NCBI GenBank assembly: GCA_050303435.1
Contig: JBNLBT010000004.1
Location: 1-64,000 of the forward strand
DNA length: 64,000 nt
Reading direction: 5' to 3'
Origin: JBNLBT01 sp050303435
GTDB taxonomy: Bacteria > Pseudomonadota > Gammaproteobacteria > Xanthomonadales > Marinicellaceae
Below, piece by piece: positions 50,589 through 57,904 of the stretch (position 1 is the stretch's first letter; every line of letters begins with the position of its first letter). A model generated the notes under the pieces. The model had not been told where the DNA came from. It was given only the letters and a program-made list of their open reading frames with translations, and ran no database searches. The position numbers and the translations under genes were made by a program.

Positions 50589-50974
50589 CGTCCGTCCCGC
50601 CTGACTTGCTCAATCAATGCAGTGATCTGTGCCAGTTCTTCGTCGCTCATCGGCTCATCCTGCATGCCCAGCAGCGCGTTGACAGCGGCCGCCGGGGAGT
50701 TGTCGAAAAAGGTTTTCAGCAGGCCTTTCAGCGCCGAATCGCGGGCGCCGTCCTCGTCGATGGTGGGGCTGTACAGATAGCGCGGGCCATCGGGGCGATG
50801 CCGCACCAGGCCTTTGTCCACCAGCCGGGCCAACAGCGCCCGCACCGCGGAATACCCCGGGGCATCGGGCAACTGGCGGCGCACGGTTTGCGCCGAGGCG
50901 CTGCCTTCCGCCAGCAGGATGTGCATGATCTGTCGTTCGCGTCGTGACAGGGTGTTGAGTCGGTCTTTGTTCAT
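50585..50974 (-). CDS. BlaI/MecI/CopY-family transcriptional repressor
   Basis: A 129-residue winged-helix repressor. The N-terminal DNA-binding part is LSRRERQIMHILLAEGSASAQTVRRQLP, then SAVRALLARLVDKGLVRHRPDGPRYLYSP, and the C-terminal helices dimerise (LKTFFDNSPAAAVNALLGMQ). It should repress its own operon with the M56 protease by binding the inverted repeat at 50976-51014, and be inactivated by proteolysis when the M56 protein is activated. ATGA overlap with the M56 gene. Confidence 0.9.
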   Translation of the reverse strand: MNKDRLNTLSRRERQIMHILLAEGSASAQTVRRQLPDAPGYSAVRALLARLVDKGLVRHRPDGPRYLYSPTIDEDGARDSALKGLLKTFFDNSPAAAVNALLGMQDEPMSDEELAQITALIEQVRRDGR

Positions 50975-50975
50975 G

Positions 50976-51014
50976 GGTGCTACATTTTTAACACTATGCT
51001 AAAATTGTAGCACC
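50976..51014. promoter_or_regulatory. Inverted-repeat operator of the blaI-M56 operon
   Basis: GGTGCTACA (50976-50984) and TGTAGCACC (51006-51014) are exact 9-base inverted repeats containing the TACA...TGTA core used by BlaI/MecI/CopY repressors. The left half ends two bases before the repressor start, and an AT-rich spacer of 21 bp separates the halves. Confidence 0.65.
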
Positions 51015-51108
51015 TTGCGACCGAATGTCAAGCGCGGCGATGAAATTTCTCGGACTGGGGTTCAGGCGGTGGCGCCCGCGCTGCGCCAGTGGGGCATCAG
51101 AAGCGCAG

Positions 51109-51141
51109 AGGCCGCGCACCGGTCACCCGGTTGTGCGGCCT
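51109..51141. terminator. Stem-loop downstream of the amidohydrolase operon
   Basis: AGGCCGC (51109-51115) pairs with GCGGCCT (51135-51141), with an inner CCGG/CCGG pairing. It lies 36 bp beyond the stop of the leftward amidohydrolase at 51177. There is no T-run, so it is weak as an intrinsic terminator. Confidence 0.35.
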
Positions 51142-51176
51142 TTGTGACGTTGAGATGTGGTAGTGCTGTGGCGTGC

Positions 51177-53186
51177 TCAGTGCCCGACCGAGTCGCTGTC
51201 CACAAACGGTTGAATGCCGATGCTGCGGTGCAGCGCCGCGGGCCGATACAGGGTGTTGCGCGTGATCACCGCGTGCACCCGGCGCAGCGCCGAAATGTCC
51301 TTCAGCGGGTTGCCCTGCAACAGGATCAGATCGGCCTGTTTGCCCACGTCGATTGATCCGGTTGCGGCCTCAACGCCGGCCACCCGCGCGGAGTCCAGTG
51401 TGGCCATGCGCAACACGTCGCGCTCTTTAATCCCGGCTTCCACATACAATTCCAGTTCACGCAACAGGGTGAAACCGGCCAGCGCATCGGAGCCCGGCAC
51501 CAGCTGCACGCCGGCCTTGTGCAGGCGTTTGATCATCTCCAGCATGTGCGCGGCGGTGCGCCGGTAATCGTCGCGGTTGGACTCGTTGATGTCGAGCTCA
51601 CCGGCGTACAGGCCGCGCCGCACCGAGGCCGGCAAATGGTCGGCAATTGCGGCGTAGGACGGGTCCAGCTGGCCGGCTTCGTTGAGAAACATGCTGTGAA
51701 AAATGGTCACCGTCGGGTCCACCACCACGCGGTTCTTTTTCAGCAGGCGAACAAAATCACGAAACGGTTTGCCGCGCAAATCCAGGGTGTGGCCTTTCTC
51801 TCCCACCAGAGTGAAGCGCAGCGGCGTGCGGGTGTCGTCTTGCGGGCCGGCGAGGAAGTTCAGATACAGCATGTTCAAATGCTGGATTTCATCGAAGCCG
51901 TCGCGCACCGCCTGTTCAGTGCGCATGAACGAAGGGATGTGGCCGGACAGGCGCATGCCGTGTCCATGAATCCGCTCGGCCAGCGGTTTGACCCAGGCCG
52001 GGTCGATGGACGAATAGATTTTAATCTGCGGGTAGTTGTGTTCGGCGTACCAGTCAACGAATTCCAGGGCTTCATCCAGGGTGGTGGCCAGGTTGCCGGT
52101 GGGCGCGGCGTAGGGGCTTTTCTGGTCAATGAAACCTGCGCGGTGCACCTGCGGACCGATCAAATCGCCGCGTTCGAAGGCCGCCATGGTTTCGCTGAGC
52201 CGGTCGTGATCGTTGGCCAGATCGCGCACATGGGTGATGCCTGCGGCGATGTTCAGCAGTCCGGCGTTGGGGCTCATGTGGGTGTGCATGTCCCACAGAC
52301 CGGGCATCAGGGTCAGGCCGCTGCCGTCAATCACCACCGGGTGCTCGGCCTCGCGCGCTGCGCGGCCCAGCGCTTCGATGCGGCCATTGTGAATCAGCAC
52401 CGCGCTGTTTTTCTGCAACCGTCCGCGTCGCACATCCAGCACATCCACGCCATCAATCAGGGTGCGTTCACCCAGCGACATGGCCAGCGATTTGGCCTGC
52501 TGTTGCTGGCGCGCCGTGGCGGTGGTCTGCTGTTTTTCATAGAGGGTGTCCAGATGCGTTTCCCAGCCGCTGCGGATCAGGCCCATCCAGCCGAACGCCA
52601 GGGCAAACAATTCGTTGTCTTCATCCAGCCACAGATGCTGTGGGTCCAGACCCACCCCGGTGAGTTCAAACAGGCGCACGTCGCGCAGGGCGTCCTCTCC
52701 GGTGAGGCGCAGGCTGAGCAACTCTTTGACCTGCAAATACCCGGCCGGTAAAAGGTCCAGGCGTCCGTTCTCTTGACGCAGTGCCGCGCGCACCAGCGCT
52801 GCGGTGCTCTCCGGTGCGCCGTTCATGGCCATGTACGCGCGCAGTCCTGGCGCTTCTTCGCGGCCCTGTTCAGCCGCCGACTGCCACTGGGCCACGCCGT
52901 CCTCAAGACGGAAGGACTCATCCACCGCCGCGCCCATGTAGCTGTGGCCGGTGATGTGCTGGCGGGTGATCTGGCCGCAGCGGTTGACGCTGAATTCATC
53001 GCGAATTTCAGGACCGCGGCCGCGGTCATTGAAGCTGAAAAGCGCCACACTGCGGCCGTCGTCGTGGCGCGTCACTTGCTGGCTGCCGCTGGGTTTGCCC
53101 TGGGTCAGCCATTGATAGTCCAGGGTGGTTTCGCTGTGCACAGAGAACGCACAGGTCAGTGCCAGGATGAGTAAAAGACGTTGCAT
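51177..53186 (-). CDS. Imidazolonepropionase-like amidohydrolase, secreted
   Basis: A 669-residue exported metal-dependent hydrolase with signal peptide MQRLLLILALTCAFSVHS. After a ~250-residue N-terminal region, the amidohydrolase domain starts at about LIDGVDVLDVRRGRL. Metal ligands appear complete: HTH in LWDMHTHMSP, Lys in QIKIYSS, His in LSGHIPSF, His in EIQHLNM, and Asp in VPGSDAL. The closing VGKQADLILLQGNPL is the family C-terminus. It likely hydrolyses a peptide-like or cyclic amide substrate in the periplasm. It is 3 bp downstream of another amidohydrolase gene, forming a two-gene operon. A decayed relative lies at 1970-3873. Confidence 0.88.
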   Translation of the reverse strand: MQRLLLILALTCAFSVHSETTLDYQWLTQGKPSGSQQVTRHDDGRSVALFSFNDRGRGPEIRDEFSVNRCGQITRQHITGHSYMGAAVDESFRLEDGVAQWQSAAEQGREEAPGLRAYMAMNGAPESTAALVRAALRQENGRLDLLPAGYLQVKELLSLRLTGEDALRDVRLFELTGVGLDPQHLWLDEDNELFALAFGWMGLIRSGWETHLDTLYEKQQTTATARQQQQAKSLAMSLGERTLIDGVDVLDVRRGRLQKNSAVLIHNGRIEALGRAAREAEHPVVIDGSGLTLMPGLWDMHTHMSPNAGLLNIAAGITHVRDLANDHDRLSETMAAFERGDLIGPQVHRAGFIDQKSPYAAPTGNLATTLDEALEFVDWYAEHNYPQIKIYSSIDPAWVKPLAERIHGHGMRLSGHIPSFMRTEQAVRDGFDEIQHLNMLYLNFLAGPQDDTRTPLRFTLVGEKGHTLDLRGKPFRDFVRLLKKNRVVVDPTVTIFHSMFLNEAGQLDPSYAAIADHLPASVRRGLYAGELDINESNRDDYRRTAAHMLEMIKRLHKAGVQLVPGSDALAGFTLLRELELYVEAGIKERDVLRMATLDSARVAGVEAATGSIDVGKQADLILLQGNPLKDISALRRVHAVITRNTLYRPAALHRSIGIQPFVDSDSVGH

Positions 53187-53189
53187 GGA

Positions 53190-54683
53190 TTAGTCCTCGC
53201 TGTCGGGGTTGATGATGAGATAGTTGATCGGATTTTGCGCGCGCGCGAGCTGCACCATGCGCCGCACTTCATGCAGCAAGGTGGGCGCGTGATAGGGCCT
53301 GCCCTGTTTGATGGTCCAGACGATGCCACCGCTGTCGGCATCGCCGGTCAATGTTGGGATGTCGCGCGGCAACAACACGCGCAGATCGGCCAGCGGATTG
53401 CCTTTGACGACCACCAGATCGGCGCTGTGGCCCACGCGGATCTGTCCGATTTCATCCGCCATGCCCAGCACCTGTGCGCCGTTGTGGGTGGCGTGTCGGA
53501 TCACCTGCAGTGGGTGAAAGCCGGCTTCTTCATGCAGCTGCAACTCACGCAGGTAACCAAAGCCGAACACCTGATAAATGTAACCGCCGTCTTCACCGGT
53601 GGTGATCACGCCGCCGTGATCGGCGAAGCGTTTCAACGCCTTGAACCAGATCTGGTAATTGTTGCGCCAGTGCACTTCATCGGTGGCACTCCAGCCCCAG
53701 AAAAACGAGCCGTGGGAATCGGCACTCGGTTGAAAGAATTTTTCCAGCCCCGGGTGCAGATAATCGCGGAACCAGGGGGAACTCACCGCGCGCTGCAGAT
53801 CGCGGGACGCCTCGTAGATCACCAGGGTCGGGTCCCAGGCCACACCGGATTCAGCCAGATCCTTGAGCAGCGACTCGAGCTTGTCCTCTCGGGCCTCCTG
53901 CCACAGCCGGCCGGCGTAGCGAAAGCGGTGCAGTTCGTTGCTGTAATTCATGTCCGAGGGGAAATTCTGCACGCCGTCCAGCGCCGCGTCGGGAATGCCG
54001 TACCAGTGTTCAATTGTGCGGGTGCCCGCAGCGATGTTGTCGCGCGCGTTCATGTCTTCGACCCCGACGTGGTTGGCCACCGGCAATTTGTGTTTGCGCG
54101 CCAGCGCCGAGGCGGCGAGGAAGGTCTGTCGATCCATCATGCCGAATTTGAGTCCGTCGGCGCCCTGCTTCTTGTATTGTTCTATGCGCTGTTTCAGCAC
54201 GTCTTGGTCGTGGCTGCCCCAGATACCGGGGTAGGCGAGGATGCGCGGTGCAATGATTTTTCCGGTGGCGCTGGCTTCGCGGTCCGCCAGGGTGCGCTCA
54301 AGATCGCTGCCGACGTCGCGCACCGTGGTGATGCCACTGGCCAGCCATAAATAATACTGATAGGGTTGCGCCATGTCGATGCCGGCGCGCTGGTGCATGA
54401 TGTGGGCGTGCATGTTGATGAATCCAGGCAACACATAGCCGCCCTCGGCGTCGATGGTGGCCGTCGCTTCACTGCGCCAGTCCGAGTCGCTGGCCGCGGG
54501 GCGCAATCCCTGAATGCGTCCGTCTTCGATCAACAGATCGAGCGGGCCTTCCGCGGGCGTGCCCAGGCCATTGACCACGATGGCGTTGGTGATGAGCAGT
54601 TTTTCCGCTGGCCGGTTGTGCCATTCAGGCGCCTCAACGGCGGCAAACAGGGTGGCGGTGAATAATACAGCGCTGTGCAACAT
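53190..54683 (-). CDS. Imidazolonepropionase-like amidohydrolase, secreted (second of tandem)
   Basis: A 497-residue exported amidohydrolase. The start at 54683 gives a signal peptide MLHSAVLFTATLFAAVEA. Ligands: HAH in NMHAHIMHQR, Lys in DGLKFGMMDR, His in VANHVGVED, His in RTIEHWYG, and Asp in ITTGEDGG. It ends with the usual HSADLVVVKGNPLADL segment. It lacks the extra N-terminal region of its neighbour (51177-53186). The tandem, 3 bp apart, suggests two steps of one pathway or two related substrates. Substrate unknown; family members include prolidase-like and imidazolonepropionase-like enzymes. Confidence 0.88.
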   Translation of the reverse strand: MLHSAVLFTATLFAAVEAPEWHNRPAEKLLITNAIVVNGLGTPAEGPLDLLIEDGRIQGLRPAASDSDWRSEATATIDAEGGYVLPGFINMHAHIMHQRAGIDMAQPYQYYLWLASGITTVRDVGSDLERTLADREASATGKIIAPRILAYPGIWGSHDQDVLKQRIEQYKKQGADGLKFGMMDRQTFLAASALARKHKLPVANHVGVEDMNARDNIAAGTRTIEHWYGIPDAALDGVQNFPSDMNYSNELHRFRYAGRLWQEAREDKLESLLKDLAESGVAWDPTLVIYEASRDLQRAVSSPWFRDYLHPGLEKFFQPSADSHGSFFWGWSATDEVHWRNNYQIWFKALKRFADHGGVITTGEDGGYIYQVFGFGYLRELQLHEEAGFHPLQVIRHATHNGAQVLGMADEIGQIRVGHSADLVVVKGNPLADLRVLLPRDIPTLTGDADSGGIVWTIKQGRPYHAPTLLHEVRRMVQLARAQNPINYLIINPDSED

Positions 54684-55010
54684 GATTTTTGACCGGATCG
54701 AAAACGGCACTATAGCACCGATGCGCGCGACGCGCAAAACCGAATGCACGCCGCGTGCAAGTCAGCGGCGCTGCGGGCTGGAGTGCTTTGAGAATTTCCC
54801 TCAGAGCGGCGTGTAGACGAAGCGCAGCACGCAGGAGAGTGCGCGCCTGAATGTTTGCGCAAATTTGCACAAACACTGCGCGGCACAAATACATATAATG
54901 GCTCCTGTGTGTGGGTAACTTGAAGCCAATGTTAAGGAACAGGGGGCGTTGGCTTCAAGTTCATTTAATCCGCCGCCACCATTTCATTCTGCGTTTCTTT
55001 CAACTCATTT
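54684..55010. other. Intergenic region with a 13-bp hairpin
   Basis: It separates the leftward decarboxylase (ending at 55011) from the leftward amidohydrolase operon and must hold the latter's promoter. Arms AACTTGAAGCCAA (54917-54929) and TTGGCTTCAAGTT (54949-54961) are exact reverse complements with a 19-base loop. There is no T-run on either side, so it may be a weak terminator or a regulatory structure. No gene is seen. Confidence 0.45.
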
Positions 55011-56483
55011 TCAATCATCGGCTGCATCGTTCGATTCCAGTTCCTGTGCGCACGCGCGAATGGCCTGGGCCAGGGCTTTGATGTGACGCATGCGGGTGTG
55101 CTGTGACATCACCACCAGGCGCAAATGCCGTTGCCCGTTGACTTCACTGGAAGACAGGTGATAGAGGCCTTTGTGCAACAGCAATGATCGGATGTTGATC
55201 TGCGCATCAGCCCCGCCGCTGTAGCGGAAACATAGAATGTTGGACTCGGGCACGCAGGGGCAGGAAAAATCCGCTTGTGTAACCAGCCAGTCGTGCGCCC
55301 GGCGGGCCAGATCGACGCGCCGTTCGATGCCGCGCCCCAACCACGCCTCACCGCGCCACGCCAGGGTCAGAAACAGCTTGGTGCCCATCGCGGTTTTGGT
55401 GCACTCAACGCTGCGGTGGATGTAGTCAATGCCGAGATTGTCGTGACCATAAAACAGGTAACTGGCCTGTTGCTGGAACGCGTGGCGCAGGTGGTCGGCG
55501 TGTTTCACCAACACCGCGGCGCACAGGCCGGACACATCCAGCATTTTGTGCGCGTCCCAGACCACCGAATCGGCGAGATCAATGCCCTGCAGACGGTGTT
55601 TGTGCTTGGCACTGAGCAACAAGGAACCGCCGTGGCAGGCGTCCACATGCAGCCACAGATTGTGTGCCTGGCAATGCGCGGCGATGGCCGGCAGGTCATC
55701 AAACAGCCCGGTGGAGGTGATGCAGGCGTTGCACACCACCGCCATGATGCGGCGGCCCTGGGCTGTGCACTGCGCCGTTTGCACGCGCAGATCATCCAGG
55801 TCAATGCGGTCCTGTGCGTCACTGCGCACGGTCACCAGCGCGCGCTGACCGAGGCCCATGATGGACAGACTGCGGGCCACCGAATAATGTGAAGTGGCCG
55901 GTGCCAGCACCGCCAGATCGGTCGGATTGCCTTGCAGCCAGGCGTCCGGCGCGACCACCGATCGCGCCGCCAGCAAAGCCGTCAGATTGGCCAGCGATCC
56001 GCCGCTGGTCAGCACACCGGCGGCGTGTTGAGCATCATCGGTGGGCTGCGTTTCGGCGGGTTCCGGCGTCCAGCCTATTTTTTCCAGCATCCAGTTGATG
56101 GTGGCAAATTCAAGCGTGGCCGCCGCCGGTCCCATTTCATACATGGCGCCCGGGTTGTTGATCGCTCCGTGGATCAAATCGGCCACCGCGGAAGGCGGCA
56201 GCGGGCTGGCCACCTGATGCGCCAGATAGGCCGGGTGTTGCAGACGCACACTGTGGCACAGATAATTGTGCAAAAACGCCAGCAGCGCCTCCCCGTGCAA
56301 TCCGCCCTGGCGGATCCAGCGGGCGGGTTGCATCCATTCAAGGTTGTCAGTCAGCGGTGTGACGTTGTTGACCGGTTGCGTGCCAGCGGCTGCGGATTCG
56401 ATGTGTCGAGCCAACAGTTCAGCCACCGGCCCGATCCATTGATCCAGGGTCGCTTCATCGTTTGTTTCAGGGATGTGTTGCAT
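55011..56483 (-). CDS. Group II pyridoxal-phosphate-dependent decarboxylase
   Basis: A 490-residue enzyme of the glutamate / aromatic-amino-acid / diaminobutyrate decarboxylase family. The cofactor Lys is in VVWDAHKMLDVSG near residue 300. Other blocks are HPAYLAHQVASPLPPSAVADLI, GVLTSGGSLANLTALLAAR, HVDACHGGSLLLS (Asp and His that stack on PLP) and SSSEVNGQRHLRLVVM near the end. The start at 56483 follows GGAGAAACGC; the upstream open frame has no site. It removes CO2 from an amino acid in the cytoplasm; the sequence fits the diaminobutyrate/aromatic branch more than GadB. Single gene. Confidence 0.85.
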   Translation of the reverse strand: MQHIPETNDEATLDQWIGPVAELLARHIESAAAGTQPVNNVTPLTDNLEWMQPARWIRQGGLHGEALLAFLHNYLCHSVRLQHPAYLAHQVASPLPPSAVADLIHGAINNPGAMYEMGPAAATLEFATINWMLEKIGWTPEPAETQPTDDAQHAAGVLTSGGSLANLTALLAARSVVAPDAWLQGNPTDLAVLAPATSHYSVARSLSIMGLGQRALVTVRSDAQDRIDLDDLRVQTAQCTAQGRRIMAVVCNACITSTGLFDDLPAIAAHCQAHNLWLHVDACHGGSLLLSAKHKHRLQGIDLADSVVWDAHKMLDVSGLCAAVLVKHADHLRHAFQQQASYLFYGHDNLGIDYIHRSVECTKTAMGTKLFLTLAWRGEAWLGRGIERRVDLARRAHDWLVTQADFSCPCVPESNILCFRYSGGADAQINIRSLLLHKGLYHLSSSEVNGQRHLRLVVMSQHTRMRHIKALAQAIRACAQELESNDAADD

Positions 56484-56989
56484 GCGTTTCTCCGCGCGTT
56501 GATTGGCGCCCTGTCCACACACATGCGTCGGCACTGGCGCAGCGTCATTGTACCCAAAGCGGCCGCGCCCGGGCCATCGAAATGTGTGCGCAAGTCTCAC
56601 CCGGCGCGGCGACGGGGTTCACATTTTTATCCGCGATGTGTTCATCATCGATTCAGTCGAGCAGGCTACAATGGCACCATGCTTTGTAGGAATTTTCTTA
56701 CACGGGATTCAGAAACAACCTACAGACATGCAGGCATGCTTTTGGGATAATGCCTATCAATGGACAAGGGGACAATGGATTTCCTCACTAAAAGGAAGGG
56801 TTTAAATGGTTTGAGCCCTTAAAAAAATTGGTTGGAACAAGGACGGTCCGGTCAAGCACACGCAGTGCGAAATTCGGGGATAAGGAGAGGGGTCTGTCTT
56901 TTTTGTGTTTGAGACCAGACTCTACAAAACCGCCATTGATGCGCAGCATTGATGGCGGTTTTTTTTTGCCCGCTGGTGTAATACAATCG
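56484..56989. other. 506-bp region without a confident gene, with odd composition
   Basis: It lies between the leftward decarboxylase and the rightward acyltransferase. A purine-rich then pyrimidine-rich stretch at 56876-56910 (GGGGATAAGGAGAGGGGTCT followed by GTC and a T6 run) resembles sequences often found around REP elements and small transposases, but no transposase is present. A leftward frame in 56788-57132 has no support. An intrinsic terminator sits at 56927-56967, so a short RNA from this region is possible. Confidence 0.35.
56927..56967 (+). terminator. Intrinsic terminator upstream of the acyltransferase gene
   Basis: AAAACCGCCAT at 56927-56937 pairs with ATGGCGGTTTT further right, with additional pairing of ATGC/GCAT in the loop, followed by a long T-run to 56967. 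It ends only ~23 bp before the acyltransferase start. It would stop a transcript coming from the gene-free stretch to the left. Confidence 0.75.
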
Positions 56990-57874
56990 ATGCCCATGCG
57001 CGCCCTGATGTTCAAGTTGATGTTACAGCTCACCCGCGGCATGGGTTTGAAGCGCATCGCGTCTTTGTCCCGGATTCTGGGCGGTCTGATGTGGCGATTC
57101 TCGGCACGCCACCGCGGCATCACCCTCACCAATGTGCGCCTGTGTTACCCGCAACTGAAACCCGGGCAGCAGGAAAAACTCGCGCGCATGGCCATGAACG
57201 AGGCGGTCACTTCGATGCTGGAACTGGGTCGATTGTGGCTGCATTACGGCTCCAATGTTGAGCAGATCATCCGCGATGTGCACGGCCTGCATCACCTGAA
57301 AACGGCGATCGCGCAGAACAAGGGTGTGTTGATGGCGGTGCCGCACCTCGGCAACTGGGAGGCGCTGGGACTGTACCTGGCGCGATTCAACGGGGTCAAT
57401 TTTCTGTACAAGCCGCCCAAAGAACCGGCGATCGAACGCCTGCTGCTGAAATACCGGCAAAATTGGGGGCTGAAACTGATTCCAGGCAATCACAAAGGGG
57501 TGAAAACTTTGCTGCAAGCGCTGAAGCGCAATGAAATTGTCGGCATATTGCCCGATCAGCTGCCCAAGTCAGGCAACGGCGTGTTTGCGCCATTCTTTGG
57601 ACACCCGGCCTACACCATGACGCTGTTTTCCCGCCTGGCCAACAAATCGCGTGCTCCGGTGGTGTTTGCCACCGCCAGACGCTTGCCTCAGGGTCAGGGA
57701 TTTGATGTGCACTTCATGCCAGGGCCCGGTGCCGTGGTCGGTGACCTGGCCGATTCTGCCGCGGCCATCAATCGCAGCATTGAAACCCTGATACAGCTGG
57801 CACCGGCCCAGTATCAATGGACCTACAAGCGCTTCTCCATTCAGCCCGATCAGAGCAACCCGTACCGCCGCTGA
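56990..57874 (+). CDS. LpxL/HtrB-like lysophospholipid acyltransferase
   Basis: A 294-residue acyltransferase of the lauroyl (lipid A) family. The catalytic motif is HLGNWEAL near residue 116, the HxxxxE form used by LpxL-type enzymes. Later blocks are FLYKPPKEPAIERLLLKYRQ and GILPDQLPKSGNGVFAPFFGHPA (binding of the acyl acceptor), ending in QYQWTYKRF. It would add a secondary acyl chain to lipid A at the inner membrane. Starts at 56990 and 56996 are both possible; no strong ribosome-binding site is seen. A terminator lies just upstream, so it has its own promoter or is transcribed by readthrough. Confidence 0.85.
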   Translation: MPMRALMFKLMLQLTRGMGLKRIASLSRILGGLMWRFSARHRGITLTNVRLCYPQLKPGQQEKLARMAMNEAVTSMLELGRLWLHYGSNVEQIIRDVHGLHHLKTAIAQNKGVLMAVPHLGNWEALGLYLARFNGVNFLYKPPKEPAIERLLLKYRQNWGLKLIPGNHKGVKTLLQALKRNEIVGILPDQLPKSGNGVFAPFFGHPAYTMTLFSRLANKSRAPVVFATARRLPQGQGFDVHFMPGPGAVVGDLADSAAAINRSIETLIQLAPAQYQWTYKRFSIQPDQSNPYRR

Positions 57875-57896
57875 GCGGCCGTTTCGGCCGCTCAGC
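57870..57896. terminator. Perfect 12-bp hairpin between convergent genes
   Basis: GCTGAGCGGCCG (57870-57881) and CGGCCGCTCAGC (57885-57896) form an exact stem with a three-base loop. It overlaps the acyltransferase stop codon and ends 8 bp before the end of the leftward protease gene. It has no T-run; likely a shared stabilising or terminating structure. Confidence 0.6.
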
Positions 57897-57904
57897 GGGT
57901 GTCA

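Noticed and set aside
56788..57132. 114-codon leftward frame spanning the terminator and the acyltransferase start
   Set aside because: It runs through a strong terminator hairpin and antisense to a clear gene, with no domain match.
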